From Paraphoma chrysanthemicola (Eukaryota; Ascomycota; Dothideomycetes; Pleosporales; Phaeosphaeriaceae): a stretch of DNA of 64,000 nucleotides. Below the pieces are notes generated by a model. It ran no database searches and had not been told where the DNA came from. It saw only the letters and a program-made list of their open reading frames with translations. The stretch spans positions 310,001 through 374,000 of the forward strand of contig JAGMWG010000015.1 in assembly GCA_020744225.1 (NCBI GenBank). The letters are read 5' to 3'. The position numbers and the translations under genes are program-made. Shown here in pieces: positions 24,093 to 33,308 of the stretch (position 1 is the first letter of the stretch; the number at the start of each line of letters is the position of its first letter).

Positions 24093-25416
24093 GTTGTTAA
24101 GCTGGCCTCCAAGGTGAGGGCTTAAAGGTCTTGTCGAGTATTCTTGTGGTTGTCGTAGACAAAAAGAAAGTTGAAGTGGCTGCTGCAAAGGTTGACTTGA
24201 AAGCTTGCTCAGCCTAGTCGATAGCAAAGTCGGGTGGGGAGAGAAATCTAGGGCTTGGGTTGAGAGTTTATATGGCCTCTCTCCTTCCGCTCGCTCGCCG
24301 CCTCTTGCAAACGCTGGCACTTGCGAGTGATTGCGATCCTACATGGCTGCCTGCTCTGATTGCAACTTTACCTGCGTCTCTCACTTGCTGTCTTCTTGCT
24401 TCTGGGCGGTGTAGAGTCGCGCATCTTTCCTACGATTGTCGTTTGCATCTTATTTGCCTCCCCAGCTTTTCGCGATGTTGATACCTCCTTGATTGCGAGT
24501 CCGCGGTGTCTGGCCATGTATGTGCTTCTTTCCATTATCTCTGACTGGGCTTCCGATTCTGAGAATGGTTGTTGTGTTGACGTTCCCTCTGAAGTTTGAC
24601 GTAGGACGTTGAGTTTTGCTGGTAGTCGTTGAGGTTTGAAGTCGTAGATGCTGAAGCCAATTCAGCCTATCAGGAGCGTCCGCCGGCCCCGCGGACGCTC
24701 GCCATTGGCTGGCCGTGACACTAGCGTACGCTAGCGCGCACTAGCGCCAACCGCCTTCCTTGCGATCCTCTACACCTCATATTTTCCTTCCTTGAAGTAT
24801 GCGCAACTACATCTCGCGCCGCCTGTCCTTGCTGCGCACGTACACTTCGTGATTTTCTTGTCTTTTCAGGTTCTCGCAGCTGATTTCGCGGCGCACCGTC
24901 TAATCGCGCGCCCTAAGCTCGCAGGAAATGCGAGCGCTCGAGGTCCTTTAGGGTTCCTTCAACTTCCTCTCCCCTCTTTCCTTGCGCCGCGAGCGCCAGC
25001 TACCTCATGGGTGGCCATGAGCCGGCCAGTGCTCGCTGGCGCCATGGATTCCAGGGTGGCGGTTGATGCAAGAAATAGATGGAAGGCTATCCAGGTGCTG
25101 CTTATATATTCGGCGGCGGCGTTCCTCGGCTTCTCGGAGGAGGCCTCTCGTCGTGTGAGTCCTTCCCAGCTTACAAGTTAAGTTTGCGAGTTTCCCTGAC
25201 TGTCTTGCAAAAACCTCGCTCTTTCTACGGGCGGGAAGAACGTACTGCGCAGCCTCTAATCCTGAGTCAGCCGACTGTCGCTGAAATTTTTCTCAAATTT
25301 TTCGTGCCGCCTATCGTCTGCGGCCCTCATCCCCTCCCCATCTTTAAATCAGCCGTCCCGGCTGATCCCCTACATTCCCTACTTTCCCTGCGATGGGCTT
25401 GTGGGTGGGAGTGGTA
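24093..25416 (-). other. Spacer between ORF2 and ORF3 with palindromes
   Basis: There is no convincing ORF on either strand. It contains a perfect 10-bp stem with a 7-nt loop (GAGCGTCCGC/GCGGACGCTC, 24674-24700), a 14-bp palindrome CTAGCGTACGCTAG (24721-24734) and an 8-bp stem with a 3-nt loop (ATCAGCCG/CGGCTGAT, 25348-25366) 50 nt past the ORF2 stop. A second minus-strand TATATAAG lies near 25105-25112. The spacer probably holds the pol 3' region and the ORF3 promoter. Confidence 0.55.
24267..24272 (-). promoter_or_regulatory. TATA box upstream of ORF3
   Basis: The minus strand reads CATATAAAC about 175 nt upstream of the ORF3 ATG. A pyrimidine-rich, ATG-free leader follows. This suggests that ORF3 has its own transcript instead of being read from the genomic RNA. 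Confidence 0.5.
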
Positions 25417-28400
25417 TTACTCCGACCTCTCTGAGTCGGAGTCGTCTGTATCTGCACGTACGAGAACATACTCTCCTCTTTCTTGTTCTGTCAGGGCCCG
25501 AGGGACTATTCGTAACGGCACCCGCTTCGCGGGCAGAGTGGCTTGTTTCGTCTGCGCCCTCACTTCTGCCTCTCTCCTCGCCGCAGTCTGTCTCAATGGC
25601 CGTTGACTCGTTCTGTCATCACCCTGCGCCAACTCTTCTGTCCGAGAATCATCCTTGTCCTTTGGCGGCGGGCGAAAGGTATGTGTCTTGCCCCAGAGCT
25701 CCGGGTTCCACAGTTTTATTCGTCCTCGGTTCTCCGCATCAATATCTTCCTCTCGTCGCGCGTGGAAAATCTTGAGTCTCCACCCTGGCACCGTGTGTGC
25801 AAAAGCTGTGCCGTCGAGATCCTCCAGCAAGTACGTCCCATGCTCAGCTACGGCAGTCTTGATTCTGTATGGGCCAAGCCATCGTGCATCAAGCTTCCTG
25901 TTCCGACTCATATCAATTTCCCGCACGGAGTCCCAGAGAAGCACGAGTATCCCTGGCAGGAGGTCGTCCCGACGGATCTCCTTAGTGTCATCCCAGTATT
26001 CTTTCTTGGATGCTCGCATGCGCGTAATCTTCGATACCGCTTCTTTCAAGAACTGGTCTCGGAGGTCGATTTGCATCGCGCGCACTGCTAAGAGCTGTTC
26101 CCGGTTCCTTATTTCCCTAAACGGCAGCGTCTGCCATGTAGGCAGTGCGAGCTCAATCGGCAGCACTGGGTTCTGTCCTGTGACCATCTGGTACGGCGAG
26201 TATCCCGTCGATTCTTGGATGGAGATCCTGTCTGCAAGGAGAACTGTGGGCAGGTTGGTTACCCATGACCCCGTCAGTTTTGCCAGTGCGTTGACAATCG
26301 GCTTATGACCGCCTTCGATCTTTCCCTGAGCCTGCGGGTTATGTGACGATGACTGGATGCGCTTGACATTGTAGCGTTCTGCCAGGAGCTTCACCACTTT
26401 GGCAAAGTCCGGGCCTCCATCCACTATCATCCTCCTAGTCATACTCCAACGGCAGATGATGTCTTCGTATATGAACTTCGCTACTGTCGAGGATTTGTTG
26501 TTGGAGAGTGCACGCGCCTCTGGCCATCCACTCAAGTATTCCCTGGCAATGACCAGGAAACATTTGCCGTCTGAGTTTGGCATGTATACGACATCGATTG
26601 CAATCGACTCCCAAAGTGCGAATGCGTACGTATTTGTCATCATGTCAACCGTCCTTTTCTGCGACCGCAGCTGGCATTCCACACACGCCTTGAGCACCTC
26701 TCGAATGTCTTGGTACATGTCCTTCCACCAGTAGCGTTGCGCCATCATGGAGTACACTCCGTTCACTCCGCGATGCCCGATGAATTCATGAATTTCTCGT
26801 ATTGCCGCGACTCGTAGGTCTTGGTCGTCAACGACTCTTCGTATCGCAATATTGCGGGACGTTTTCCTGAATAGGAACCCGTTTCGCACGAAGAAGTTCA
26901 TCGCCCGCTTTTTCCACGCTCGCAGTTGACCCCGCCTCATCGCTGGGGTCTTCAGCGTCGTCAGGAACTTAGCTATCTTTTCGGATTCATCGCTGTATTC
27001 CAGGCGGAGCGTTCTAGATTCTGCCATAGGAGACGGGCTCTCCATGTTCGCGATCAGTGATTCGACGAATTCCTCAATGTCTTCTTCTGGTTCATCCGGC
27101 GCCGTCCATCCTTCTGGTTTCGGATAACGAGATAGAGCATCCGCTACCGCGTTTCTCTTCCCAGGGACATGCTTTATCTCAAAGTCCCAGGCGAGTATAG
27201 CAGCGATCCATCTGCTGATAACAGCCCCCGGCGTCTCTACTGATGAACGGTTGAGTTGGTGTATCAAAGTTTGTGCGTCTGTTTCGATGGTGAAGTGTTG
27301 TGCGTACAACCATGGGGCAAATCTTTTGAGCGCCCAGACGACTGCTCGGAGTTCCAGTTTCGTGGAGTGCCACCGACTTTGTTCCGCAGACCAGAATGTA
27401 CTTTCGAACCGGCAGGGATGCCTTCGCCCATCACGCCCAATCTGTTCTAATGACGCGCCGCCTCCTTCCATCGAAGCATCTACAGTAACGAAGAGCATCC
27501 CTCCGTGTTCATAATCTGGGGTCATCAATGCAGGCGCGTTGGTGATGGCGTGTTTCATGTAGTCCATCGCCCTTCGTTGCTCCGCACCCCAGCAAAACTC
27601 CACATCCTTTTTCAGAAGATGGAACAACGGTTTCGCGTGCATCGCAAAGCCTTCCACCCATATTCTGTAGTATACGCAGATCCCCACGAATCCTCGGACT
27701 TCTCGCAGGTTGCGGCACGGCGGCCACCTGTTGATTTTGGCTGTCTTTTCTGAGTCCGGGGTGCGGCCATGCTTGGACACCTCGTATCCTACAATAATTA
27801 GGCTGTCCATGCCCCAGTGGCATTTCTTTCCTGATATAGTTCCTCGCGCCCTCTCAATGTCTGCCAATACCCCATCCAGCTGTATCACATGCTCCAGCAC
27901 GAACTTCCGAATTCCTGGCATACTTTCTTCACCATCATATTCAGTTTTAGGCCCACCGCATGCAATGTCGTCGACGTAAGGGAGTGCATGCGGCCAATGG
28001 TCCTTCAGGATCTTCATGATTGTGCGTTGGTATACAGCTACTGAGTTTGTCGCTCCCTGCTGTAGCGTACAACTCTGAACTAGTCCTGCAGGTGTTTGTT
28101 TTGCCGTCATATCCCTACTGTCTGGATGCAGGGTAATCTGGTCATAACCAGAGAACATGTCTGCCAGCGAAAGTATAGAGCATCCTGCAAACCGAGCCGA
28201 GAAGTCGTCAGTAGTAGGAGCCATGCCTGCATCTCGAATTGTGACCCTGTTCTGGAGTTGCGCATTGTCAATGAATCTGTGGGCGCCGTCTTTCTTGCGG
28301 ACTAGATGCCACGGATTCCTATACTGGCTGTCGCTTCTTTCCAACGTCCCTCTTTCGAGTCGTTCCCGGATCATCTGCATCACTTCGACTTCGAGCGATC

Positions 28401-29226
28401 TAGCGATTGGAAACATCTTTGCTTGCCACGCCTTATGCGGAATTGTCCGAATGCGGTAGGGTGGCCTAACCTCACGACTTATTCTCCCTGCCTCATTGAA
28501 GTCGAAGGCAATTGCAGGTTCTCTGTTGAACAGCATCTCCTTGAAGAGCTCTACCTCTCTTTCAAGTAACATGCTTCCAAAGTGCATCTGCTCAAATCTT
28601 GCAGGGGTGAGTCTTGTCCCGCGAGGGAATGCAGCGTATCTTTTCTCAAAGAGATGATCGAAAGGCCCTATGTCTGGAGGCCTAAGACTTAGCGCTAGCA
28701 GTTGCCTCTCAATAGCTAGCTGTTTCCAATTCTCCAAACCGAGTTCGCTTGGTTCCGTAGCTCGAGGCGAGTCTACTGGTCGTACTTTGTCCGCTACTCG
28801 CTTGTGCATAGTGTTTACTCCAGGCAATTTCCTTCGCCGACACTTGTCTGTGGTCGCTTGTCTGTTGAGTTCGCACATAATGCTGTGCCACGGCACTGTA
28901 CCTCGTGTATCCGGCTCCTCTGAGCCCTGGTACTGCGTTTCTCCAATCGGGCCTGGTTCCTCGGATTCTCCAACGCTGAAGTCCACTACCTGCCTCCCCC
29001 ACTGGGTCCATCTCATCCGGTCAGCATTACTAAATATGGGGGAATACTCACCAAACCCTTCCTCCTCCTGAATATATGCAGCTTCCCGTATATGCCTCAC
29101 GTAGGCCCGGGAAGCTGCTCGTCGTTTTCCTAGGCCTTTCTCTCTCAGCAGACGCTCTTCGGCCACGAGGGCGTCCGCTAATCGTTTTCCGAATCTTCTG
29201 CATCTGGCGCTGGTACAGAATGCCTG
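25417..29226 (-). CDS. ORF2: Pol polyprotein (RT, RNase H, integrase), made by -1 frameshift
   Basis: The frame opens at 29226 inside the end of ORF1 and is shifted -1 from it. The first ATG is only at 29016, past the start of the frame, so expression by frameshift from ORF1 is likely. Counting from 29166, RT spans about 230-480, with DNAQLQNRVTIRDAG, a TLQQGATNS block and the catalytic YVDD at 397-400. RNase H has VTVDAS, LELRAV and TDAQ. Integrase has an HHCC finger (HEFIGH...CVEC) and a DDE core (IDVVY, IVDGGPDF, GKIEGG). The C-terminus is acidic and lacks a chromodomain. The RT block resembles a Ty3-related lineage common in basidiomycetes more than typical ascomycete Ty3 elements; that resemblance is from memory and needs a tree. 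Confidence 0.9.
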   Translation of the reverse strand, partial: QAFCTSARCRRFGKRLADALVAEERLLREKGLGKRRAASRAYVRHIREAAYIQEEEGFGEYSPIFSNADRMRWTQWGRQVVDFSVGESEEPGPIGETQYQGSEEPDTRGTVPWHSIMCELNRQATTDKCRRRKLPGVNTMHKRVADKVRPVDSPRATEPSELGLENWKQLAIERQLLALSLRPPDIGPFDHLFEKRYAAFPRGTRLTPARFEQMHFGSMLLEREVELFKEMLFNREPAIAFDFNEAGRISREVRPPYRIRTIPHKAWQAKMFPIARSLEVEVMQMIRERLERGTLERSDSQYRNPWHLVRKKDGAHRFIDNAQLQNRVTIRDAGMAPTTDDFSARFAGCSILSLADMFSGYDQITLHPDSRDMTAKQTPAGLVQSCTLQQGATNSVAVYQRTIMKILKDHWPHALPYVDDIACGGPKTEYDGEESMPGIRKFVLEHVIQLDGVLADIERARGTISGKKCHWGMDSLIIVGYEVSKHGRTPDSEKTAKINRWPPCRNLREVRGFVGICVYYRIWVEGFAMHAKPLFHLLKKDVEFCWGAEQRRAMDYMKHAITNAPALMTPDYEHGGMLFVTVDASMEGGGASLEQIGRDGRRHPCRFESTFWSAEQSRWHSTKLELRAVVWALKRFAPWLYAQHFTIETDAQTLIHQLNRSSVETPGAVISRWIAAILAWDFEIKHVPGKRNAVADALSRYPKPEGWTAPDEPEEDIEEFVESLIANMESPSPMAESRTLRLEYSDESEKIAKFLTTLKTPAMRRGQLRAWKKRAMNFFVRNGFLFRKTSRNIAIRRVVDDQDLRVAAIREIHEFIGHRGVNGVYSMMAQRYWWKDMYQDIREVLKACVECQLRSQKRTVDMMTNTYAFALWESIAIDVVYMPNSDGKCFLVIAREYLSGWPEARALSNNKSSTVAKFIYEDIICRWSMTRRMIVDGGPDFAKVVKLLAERYNVKRIQSSSHNPQAQGKIEGGHKPIVNALAKLTGSWVTNLPTVLLADRISIQESTGYSPYQMVTGQNPVLPIELALPTWQTLPFREIRNREQLLAVRAMQIDLRDQFLKEAVSKITRMRASKKEYWDDTKEIRRDDLLPGILVLLWDSVREIDMSRNRKLDARWLGPYRIKTAVAEHGTYLLEDLDGTAFAHTVPGWRLKIFHARREEDIDAENRGRIKLWNPELWGKTHTFRPPPKDKDDSRTEELAQGDDRTSQRPLRQTAARREAEVRAQTKQATLPAKRVPLRIVPRALTEQERGEYVLVRADTDDSDSERSE

Positions 29227-32200
29227 CTACTGAACATTGGAGGATCTGACCCGATGAACACAGCATTGTGGCTGCCGTTGTCCGACAGAATCCTGCAAGC
29301 AGTTCTGCCAAACACGTTGTACTGAATGTTGAGTCGTGTTGCGGCACACCACGGCGCTCCTAGGATTACGGATCTCGTCAGGTTCCTCGTTATGCGGAAG
29401 TGTGTTCTGGTGACAACCGCGCCAACCTTAACAGGCACGTCCCAGGCTGTCCCTACAAAAGGGTCTACCGAGCCGTTCGCCGTCACTACTCCTTCCACTC
29501 TTCCTCCCCGTCTTTCGACATCTGCATAGTCTTCATATGTTATCTTCAGTGCCTTTGCCGCACTGAATCTCAAGAGGTTCATTTGAGCACCCGTGTCAAT
29601 GAGGCATTTGACGGAATTCTTCCCTACTGCAGCCCAGCATGTGGGAAGCTCCCCAGTCATCTGGACTGTCCCGCGCGTTTTGTTCTCACGCTCGGCGACG
29701 TCATTCCTCACTTGGTCATCAAAGTCCACATAGGTGTCGCCTGCGCCACCAACCTGGTGTCTTAAGTTGGCTCTCGGTCGCGCATGCAAGACGGACGTAT
29801 GCTGCGGCTGTCTCTCTATGGCCATATTGCACGAATCTTTGTCCGCGTCTGCTCTTGTTTCTCTCTCCGACGCACTCAGGAGGGTCCAGTCGGCTGGCCA
29901 ATCATAAGCGTCTGCCGGCCCCGCGGATGCTGCTGGTTGGTCGACTTCTGGAGAAAAGCGGGGCGGCTGCCGACTAGCGCCAACTTCAACTCCGATCGTC
30001 GCAACATTAATTTCCGCCATGTCCTGAGCGCGATCCGCGTTTTCCGTCAATAGTCTAACCAGGTGATCGCGGAGGTTTCCTTGCGATAGCAAATCTCCGA
30101 TAGTAACGCCTCGCACTTCCTGGCGCAGCATTGCTGTCGGCAACTTATTCTTGATTGGCGCGACCATGGCCCTGAGTTCACCGTCCTCAGCTGGTTCTTG
30201 TAGCTGAACCCTTTTCTTGCGCACAGGCTGCAGATTGTCAGGGTCTGCCGACAGTTGCCTGAATGAACCCGTTCCTGGAGGTGGCTGGATCACCGCGAAT
30301 GGGTTGTCGTGTGCCTGGCTGGGGTACGGGATTATGTCCTCCCCCAGCTCGTCGCGGTCTCCTTGGCCAGGCGCAGGCGTTCCTGCCACTGTCTGCGAAT
30401 CGTCCTCCTGGGTGTCCATCTTATCGGCCGCCGTACTTTTTGTCGGTCTCCCTCTTTTCTTGGACACTCGTGCGTCGCGCGCTTTCTCCAACACTCGATC
30501 TCGCGGTGTATCACCGCCTCGTGTGGCGGCAAAAGATTCTGCCGTCTGACCAAGTACAATGTGCCGGCTATCCACAGCATCCAGACTCAGCACTTCATAA
30601 TGGTCTTCCGGTTCCAACATCCTGTGGGCGTGGAAATGGCGCATGTCTTCTACAGCGTCGTATTCGCTCTCTTCCTTCCCTTGGGTAGTAATCATATTGC
30701 CTTGGGCAGTCTGTTGTGGAGCGGATTGATCCCTCGGCTGCTTGCTGGGCCTCGAGTCTACTCCCTCAAACCTGTCTGGGCACACCATGGACGCTGGCTG
30801 ATCTAATTGGTCGTTGGTTACTTCGAAGAAGTTCCTAATTTTCTCCTGTAGCCACTTCAGCTGCAGTGTAGGAGGAGGCGGGCCTTGTATCCTCCCCAAA
30901 ACCTTGTGCCTGGGGCCATAGTGATAGACCTTATTGCCACTCTCGCTCCAACTAAAACTTGTCCATCCCATGTTGCTCAATTGCTTGTATTGCTCACAGT
31001 CTCTTACGTAGTGACCTGGCGCATTGCACATGTTGCAGGCGTTGTTGTACTCGCGTCCATTGGCCGTGCGGCCTGTCCCTGCATTCGGATTGATTGTCGG
31101 CGCGTGTTTGCTGACGAAGCTGCCGTCGTTCCTTTCTTTTAGGATATCCTCTGAGTTCTCGGCGGCGACAGCGTTGGCCATAAAATAGGCATAGTTATAG
31201 TGATTGCCCAGCAACGTCCTAATCGTGTCATGGTTCATGAGACGCTGAACTCCGGCTGCATTGATCTTCATCTTGCCCATCGCATCGATGAGGTCCTGTA
31301 CCTCTGGGTCCACATTTGGCGGCAGCACAGGCTCTTGCACCTGCTCCTCTTCAACGTCTTTGATTGCCTGACGTACTGAAGTCGAATCAATGCCGTCTGC
31401 GCGAGCATTGCGGATAAGAGCTTGCGCCCTCATCGTATCTCTGTCGTCCCTGCCTGTCCTCGCTTGGCGAAGCCCTTCCCGCTGTCGATATATTTTCCGG
31501 AGGTAGCTGTACATGGTTTCCATGTCATACGTCTCAATTCGGTCAGGGTCTGGGCCCTCAGGCATATGGAACATCACTTGTTCCTGGTCCTTGGATGGAA
31601 GACCACGGAAGAAGAGATTACCCACCTCGATCTCGTTGATCTGGTGGCTATGCGCACATGCGCTGGCGTACATGGTGAAATCGGTATAGTAGGCAGTTAG
31701 ACCTGGAAAATTCCTTGTGGTTTCTGATACGTAGGACTCAATGAAGGATCGCGTACTTATCCGTTGCGCGGTGTCGGTGTCGCGCCAGTGATCTTTCATG
31801 GCTTCTTGAAGTGCCTCCCAGTTTCCTTCCTGGAAGGCCCTCATTCTCTGGATGAAGGCTCGATATCGCGGGTCGCACCAATCAGGTACATGATTAAGCC
31901 TCAGTTCGTCGTCATAACCCGCAATCCTGCACCTCCTGTTGTAGTCTGACAGGAACTCCGTAATGTCCTTTCCTGAGAACATGAGGCCCTCTGCATTGCC
32001 TCTCATTTGGATAGTCTTTGCCTTTACAGGTCTATGCAGTGCTGACAGCGGCGTAGGGCCGTCCATGCTGCTGGGGCTGTCGTCTGGGTGTTGATCCAAT
32101 GCAACTCTGCTTACGCCCTCAATTGCAGATTGCACAGTAGCTGTGTTGACCTGGGCGTAGCTAGGGCGACTGAAGTTGACAGACGTGTTCGAGAGAACCG

Positions 32201-32255
32201 ACTCTGGTCTCTCCGTGGCTTGGCTGGACGTTGTTCTGTCCGGTTTGTCTGACAT
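29178..32255 (-). CDS. ORF1: Gag with zinc knuckle plus aspartic protease
   Basis: It encodes 1,025 aa from ATG 32255. Residues about 70-290 form a Gag-like helical region (MFSGKDITEFLSDYNRRC). A CCHC knuckle C-NM-C-NAPG-H-YVRD-C lies at 407-420. A long polar linker follows, then a retropepsin-like protease with LIDTGAQMN (D887-T-G) near the C-terminus. Gag packages the RNA and the protease processes the polyproteins. The 3' end overlaps the ORF2 frame by 49 nt. The last codons before the stop contain GGAAAAC, close to but not a canonical slippery heptamer. Confidence 0.9.
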   Translation of the reverse strand: MSDKPDRTTSSQATERPESVLSNTSVNFSRPSYAQVNTATVQSAIEGVSRVALDQHPDDSPSSMDGPTPLSALHRPVKAKTIQMRGNAEGLMFSGKDITEFLSDYNRRCRIAGYDDELRLNHVPDWCDPRYRAFIQRMRAFQEGNWEALQEAMKDHWRDTDTAQRISTRSFIESYVSETTRNFPGLTAYYTDFTMYASACAHSHQINEIEVGNLFFRGLPSKDQEQVMFHMPEGPDPDRIETYDMETMYSYLRKIYRQREGLRQARTGRDDRDTMRAQALIRNARADGIDSTSVRQAIKDVEEEQVQEPVLPPNVDPEVQDLIDAMGKMKINAAGVQRLMNHDTIRTLLGNHYNYAYFMANAVAAENSEDILKERNDGSFVSKHAPTINPNAGTGRTANGREYNNACNMCNAPGHYVRDCEQYKQLSNMGWTSFSWSESGNKVYHYGPRHKVLGRIQGPPPPTLQLKWLQEKIRNFFEVTNDQLDQPASMVCPDRFEGVDSRPSKQPRDQSAPQQTAQGNMITTQGKEESEYDAVEDMRHFHAHRMLEPEDHYEVLSLDAVDSRHIVLGQTAESFAATRGGDTPRDRVLEKARDARVSKKRGRPTKSTAADKMDTQEDDSQTVAGTPAPGQGDRDELGEDIIPYPSQAHDNPFAVIQPPPGTGSFRQLSADPDNLQPVRKKRVQLQEPAEDGELRAMVAPIKNKLPTAMLRQEVRGVTIGDLLSQGNLRDHLVRLLTENADRAQDMAEINVATIGVEVGASRQPPRFSPEVDQPAASAGPADAYDWPADWTLLSASERETRADADKDSCNMAIERQPQHTSVLHARPRANLRHQVGGAGDTYVDFDDQVRNDVAERENKTRGTVQMTGELPTCWAAVGKNSVKCLIDTGAQMNLLRFSAAKALKITYEDYADVERRGGRVEGVVTANGSVDPFVGTAWDVPVKVGAVVTRTHFRITRNLTRSVILGAPWCAATRLNIQYNVFGRTACRILSDNGSHNAVFIGSDPPMFSSRHSVPAPDAEDSEND

Positions 32256-32745
32256 AGGCGTAGGCAAGGCTTCTGCAACGATCGCCTATCGTGGCAGATC
32301 CTCTATGCAGGTTCCTTGACTAAGTGCAGACTTGTTGACTTCTTTCTTCGAAAACAGGTGACCGACGATAGTACTAGTTTAATGTCGCAGTGATGCTGAA
32401 AGACGCAAAAGCTCCTTCAGTTCTCTCCTTCTTCCAAAACTTTCGTCTCCCCCCTTGTCCCCTATCTGCGTTCCTCCTCCTCCTATGCATCGTGCTATCG
32501 CCTCAGCACCCCTCATCAGCTGCACAATGCTCTTCGGAAATTGCGCAGCGAGGCTCTCGCGTCTAAGTACGACGGCTCCTCTCGGTAACAGCCGAGTGCG
32601 GCGCTGGGACCAGCTATTCCGGCTCCTCCCAGAAGCCTCACTCTTGGCAGTCTCTCTCAGGGTCTTTCGCATGCCCACCTCCCCTATGTAGGTGGGCGTT
32701 GCTAGTTTTCCTCCCACCCAATCGGTGGGTCAAAATTGCAGTATC
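32256..32745 (-). other. Leader of the 13.64-kb element, ORF1-proximal part
   Basis: This is untranslated sequence between the stem-loop array and ORF1. It contains further simple hairpins: GCCCACCT/AGGTGGGC at about 32673-32697, CCCACC/GGTGGG near 32713-32729, and CTCGG/CCGAG near 32580-32595. No ORF is supported. Confidence 0.5.
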
Positions 32746-33072
32746 GAAGCGCTCTGCCTAGGAATGGCAGACTGATGCTTCAGTACTAAGACGATACTCT
32801 GCTAATACGGCAGACGGGTATCGCTACGATACTCTGCTAATACGGCAGACGGGTATCGTCACGGCACTCTGCTAATACGGCAGACGGGTGTCGTGTTTCT
32901 CTGAGGGTTGCAACGATACTCTGCTAATACGGCAGACGGGTATCGCCTCGACACTCTGCTAATACGGCAGACGGGTGTCGTGTTTCTCTGAGGCTGCAAT
33001 GGCTCTCTGGTAATACCCCAGACGGGAGCATTGCAGTTGTAACGCTCTCTGCTAATACGGCAGACGGGAGCG
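32746..33072 (-). ncRNA. Array of eight related stem-loops in the retrotransposon leader
   Basis: Units lie at 32746-32781, 32792-32823, 32827-32858, 32862-32893, 32914-32945, 32949-32980, 32995-33035 and 33043-33072. In plus-strand letters a typical unit is an outer stem CGATAC/GTATCG, an inner stem TCTGC/GCAGA, a loop TAATACG and a 3-nt bulge CGG on the 3' side. Outer stems vary in pairs (CGATAC/GTATCG, CGACAC/GTGTCG, GCTC/GAGC, CGCTC/GAGCG, GAAGC/GCTTC). The inner stem also changes in a paired way, to TCTGG/CCAGA in unit seven and TCTGCC/GGCAGA in unit one. A 20-nt linker (32894-32913, 32981-33000) is duplicated, so the array grew partly by tandem duplication. Paired changes argue for selection on RNA (or cruciform) structure. 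Packaging, dimerisation, translation or protein binding are possible roles; none is shown. Confidence 0.75.
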
Positions 33073-33291
33073 CGCAGCTTTCCTTCATTGCGATGGACTG
33101 AAGCTGCCGAGTGACTCTGGGACGAGCACTCCTCTTGCGCATGCGCTGAGTACTCTCCGACGAAGGCGTAAAACGTAGTCGTAATGAAGCTCTCTACACT
33201 ATACTGCATAGACTAGAGCTTCTTGCGAAAATCCTGTCATAGTCAACGTTACTGGCTTCCTTTGCACTTACCATGAAGCAAGCGTTGGGCC

Positions 33292-33306
33292 CCTTGGGCA
33301 TCGCCA
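33292..33306 (-). other. Candidate primer-binding site of the 13.64-kb element
   Basis: Two bases inside the 5' LTR the minus strand reads TGGCGATGCCCAAGG. The TGG start fits complementarity to a tRNA ending in CCA. A Ser-type tRNA end (CGCCA) is plausible, but the tRNA cannot be named without a tRNA set. Confidence 0.5.
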
Positions 33307-33308
33307 TT

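Noticed and set aside
24792..25181. 129-aa plus-strand frame in the pol-ORF3 spacer, a possible antisense gene
   Set aside because: Non-ATG start, no domain, and no phase-matched splice partners such as those in the chromovirus.
32746..33072. CRISPR array
   Set aside because: The spacers are not unique and of even length, the organism is eukaryotic, and repeats and linkers vary in a paired way.
32859..33209. 116-aa minus-strand frame with repeated PVCRISRV
   Set aside because: It translates the stem-loop array; the repeat is explained by RNA structure, and frames differ between units.
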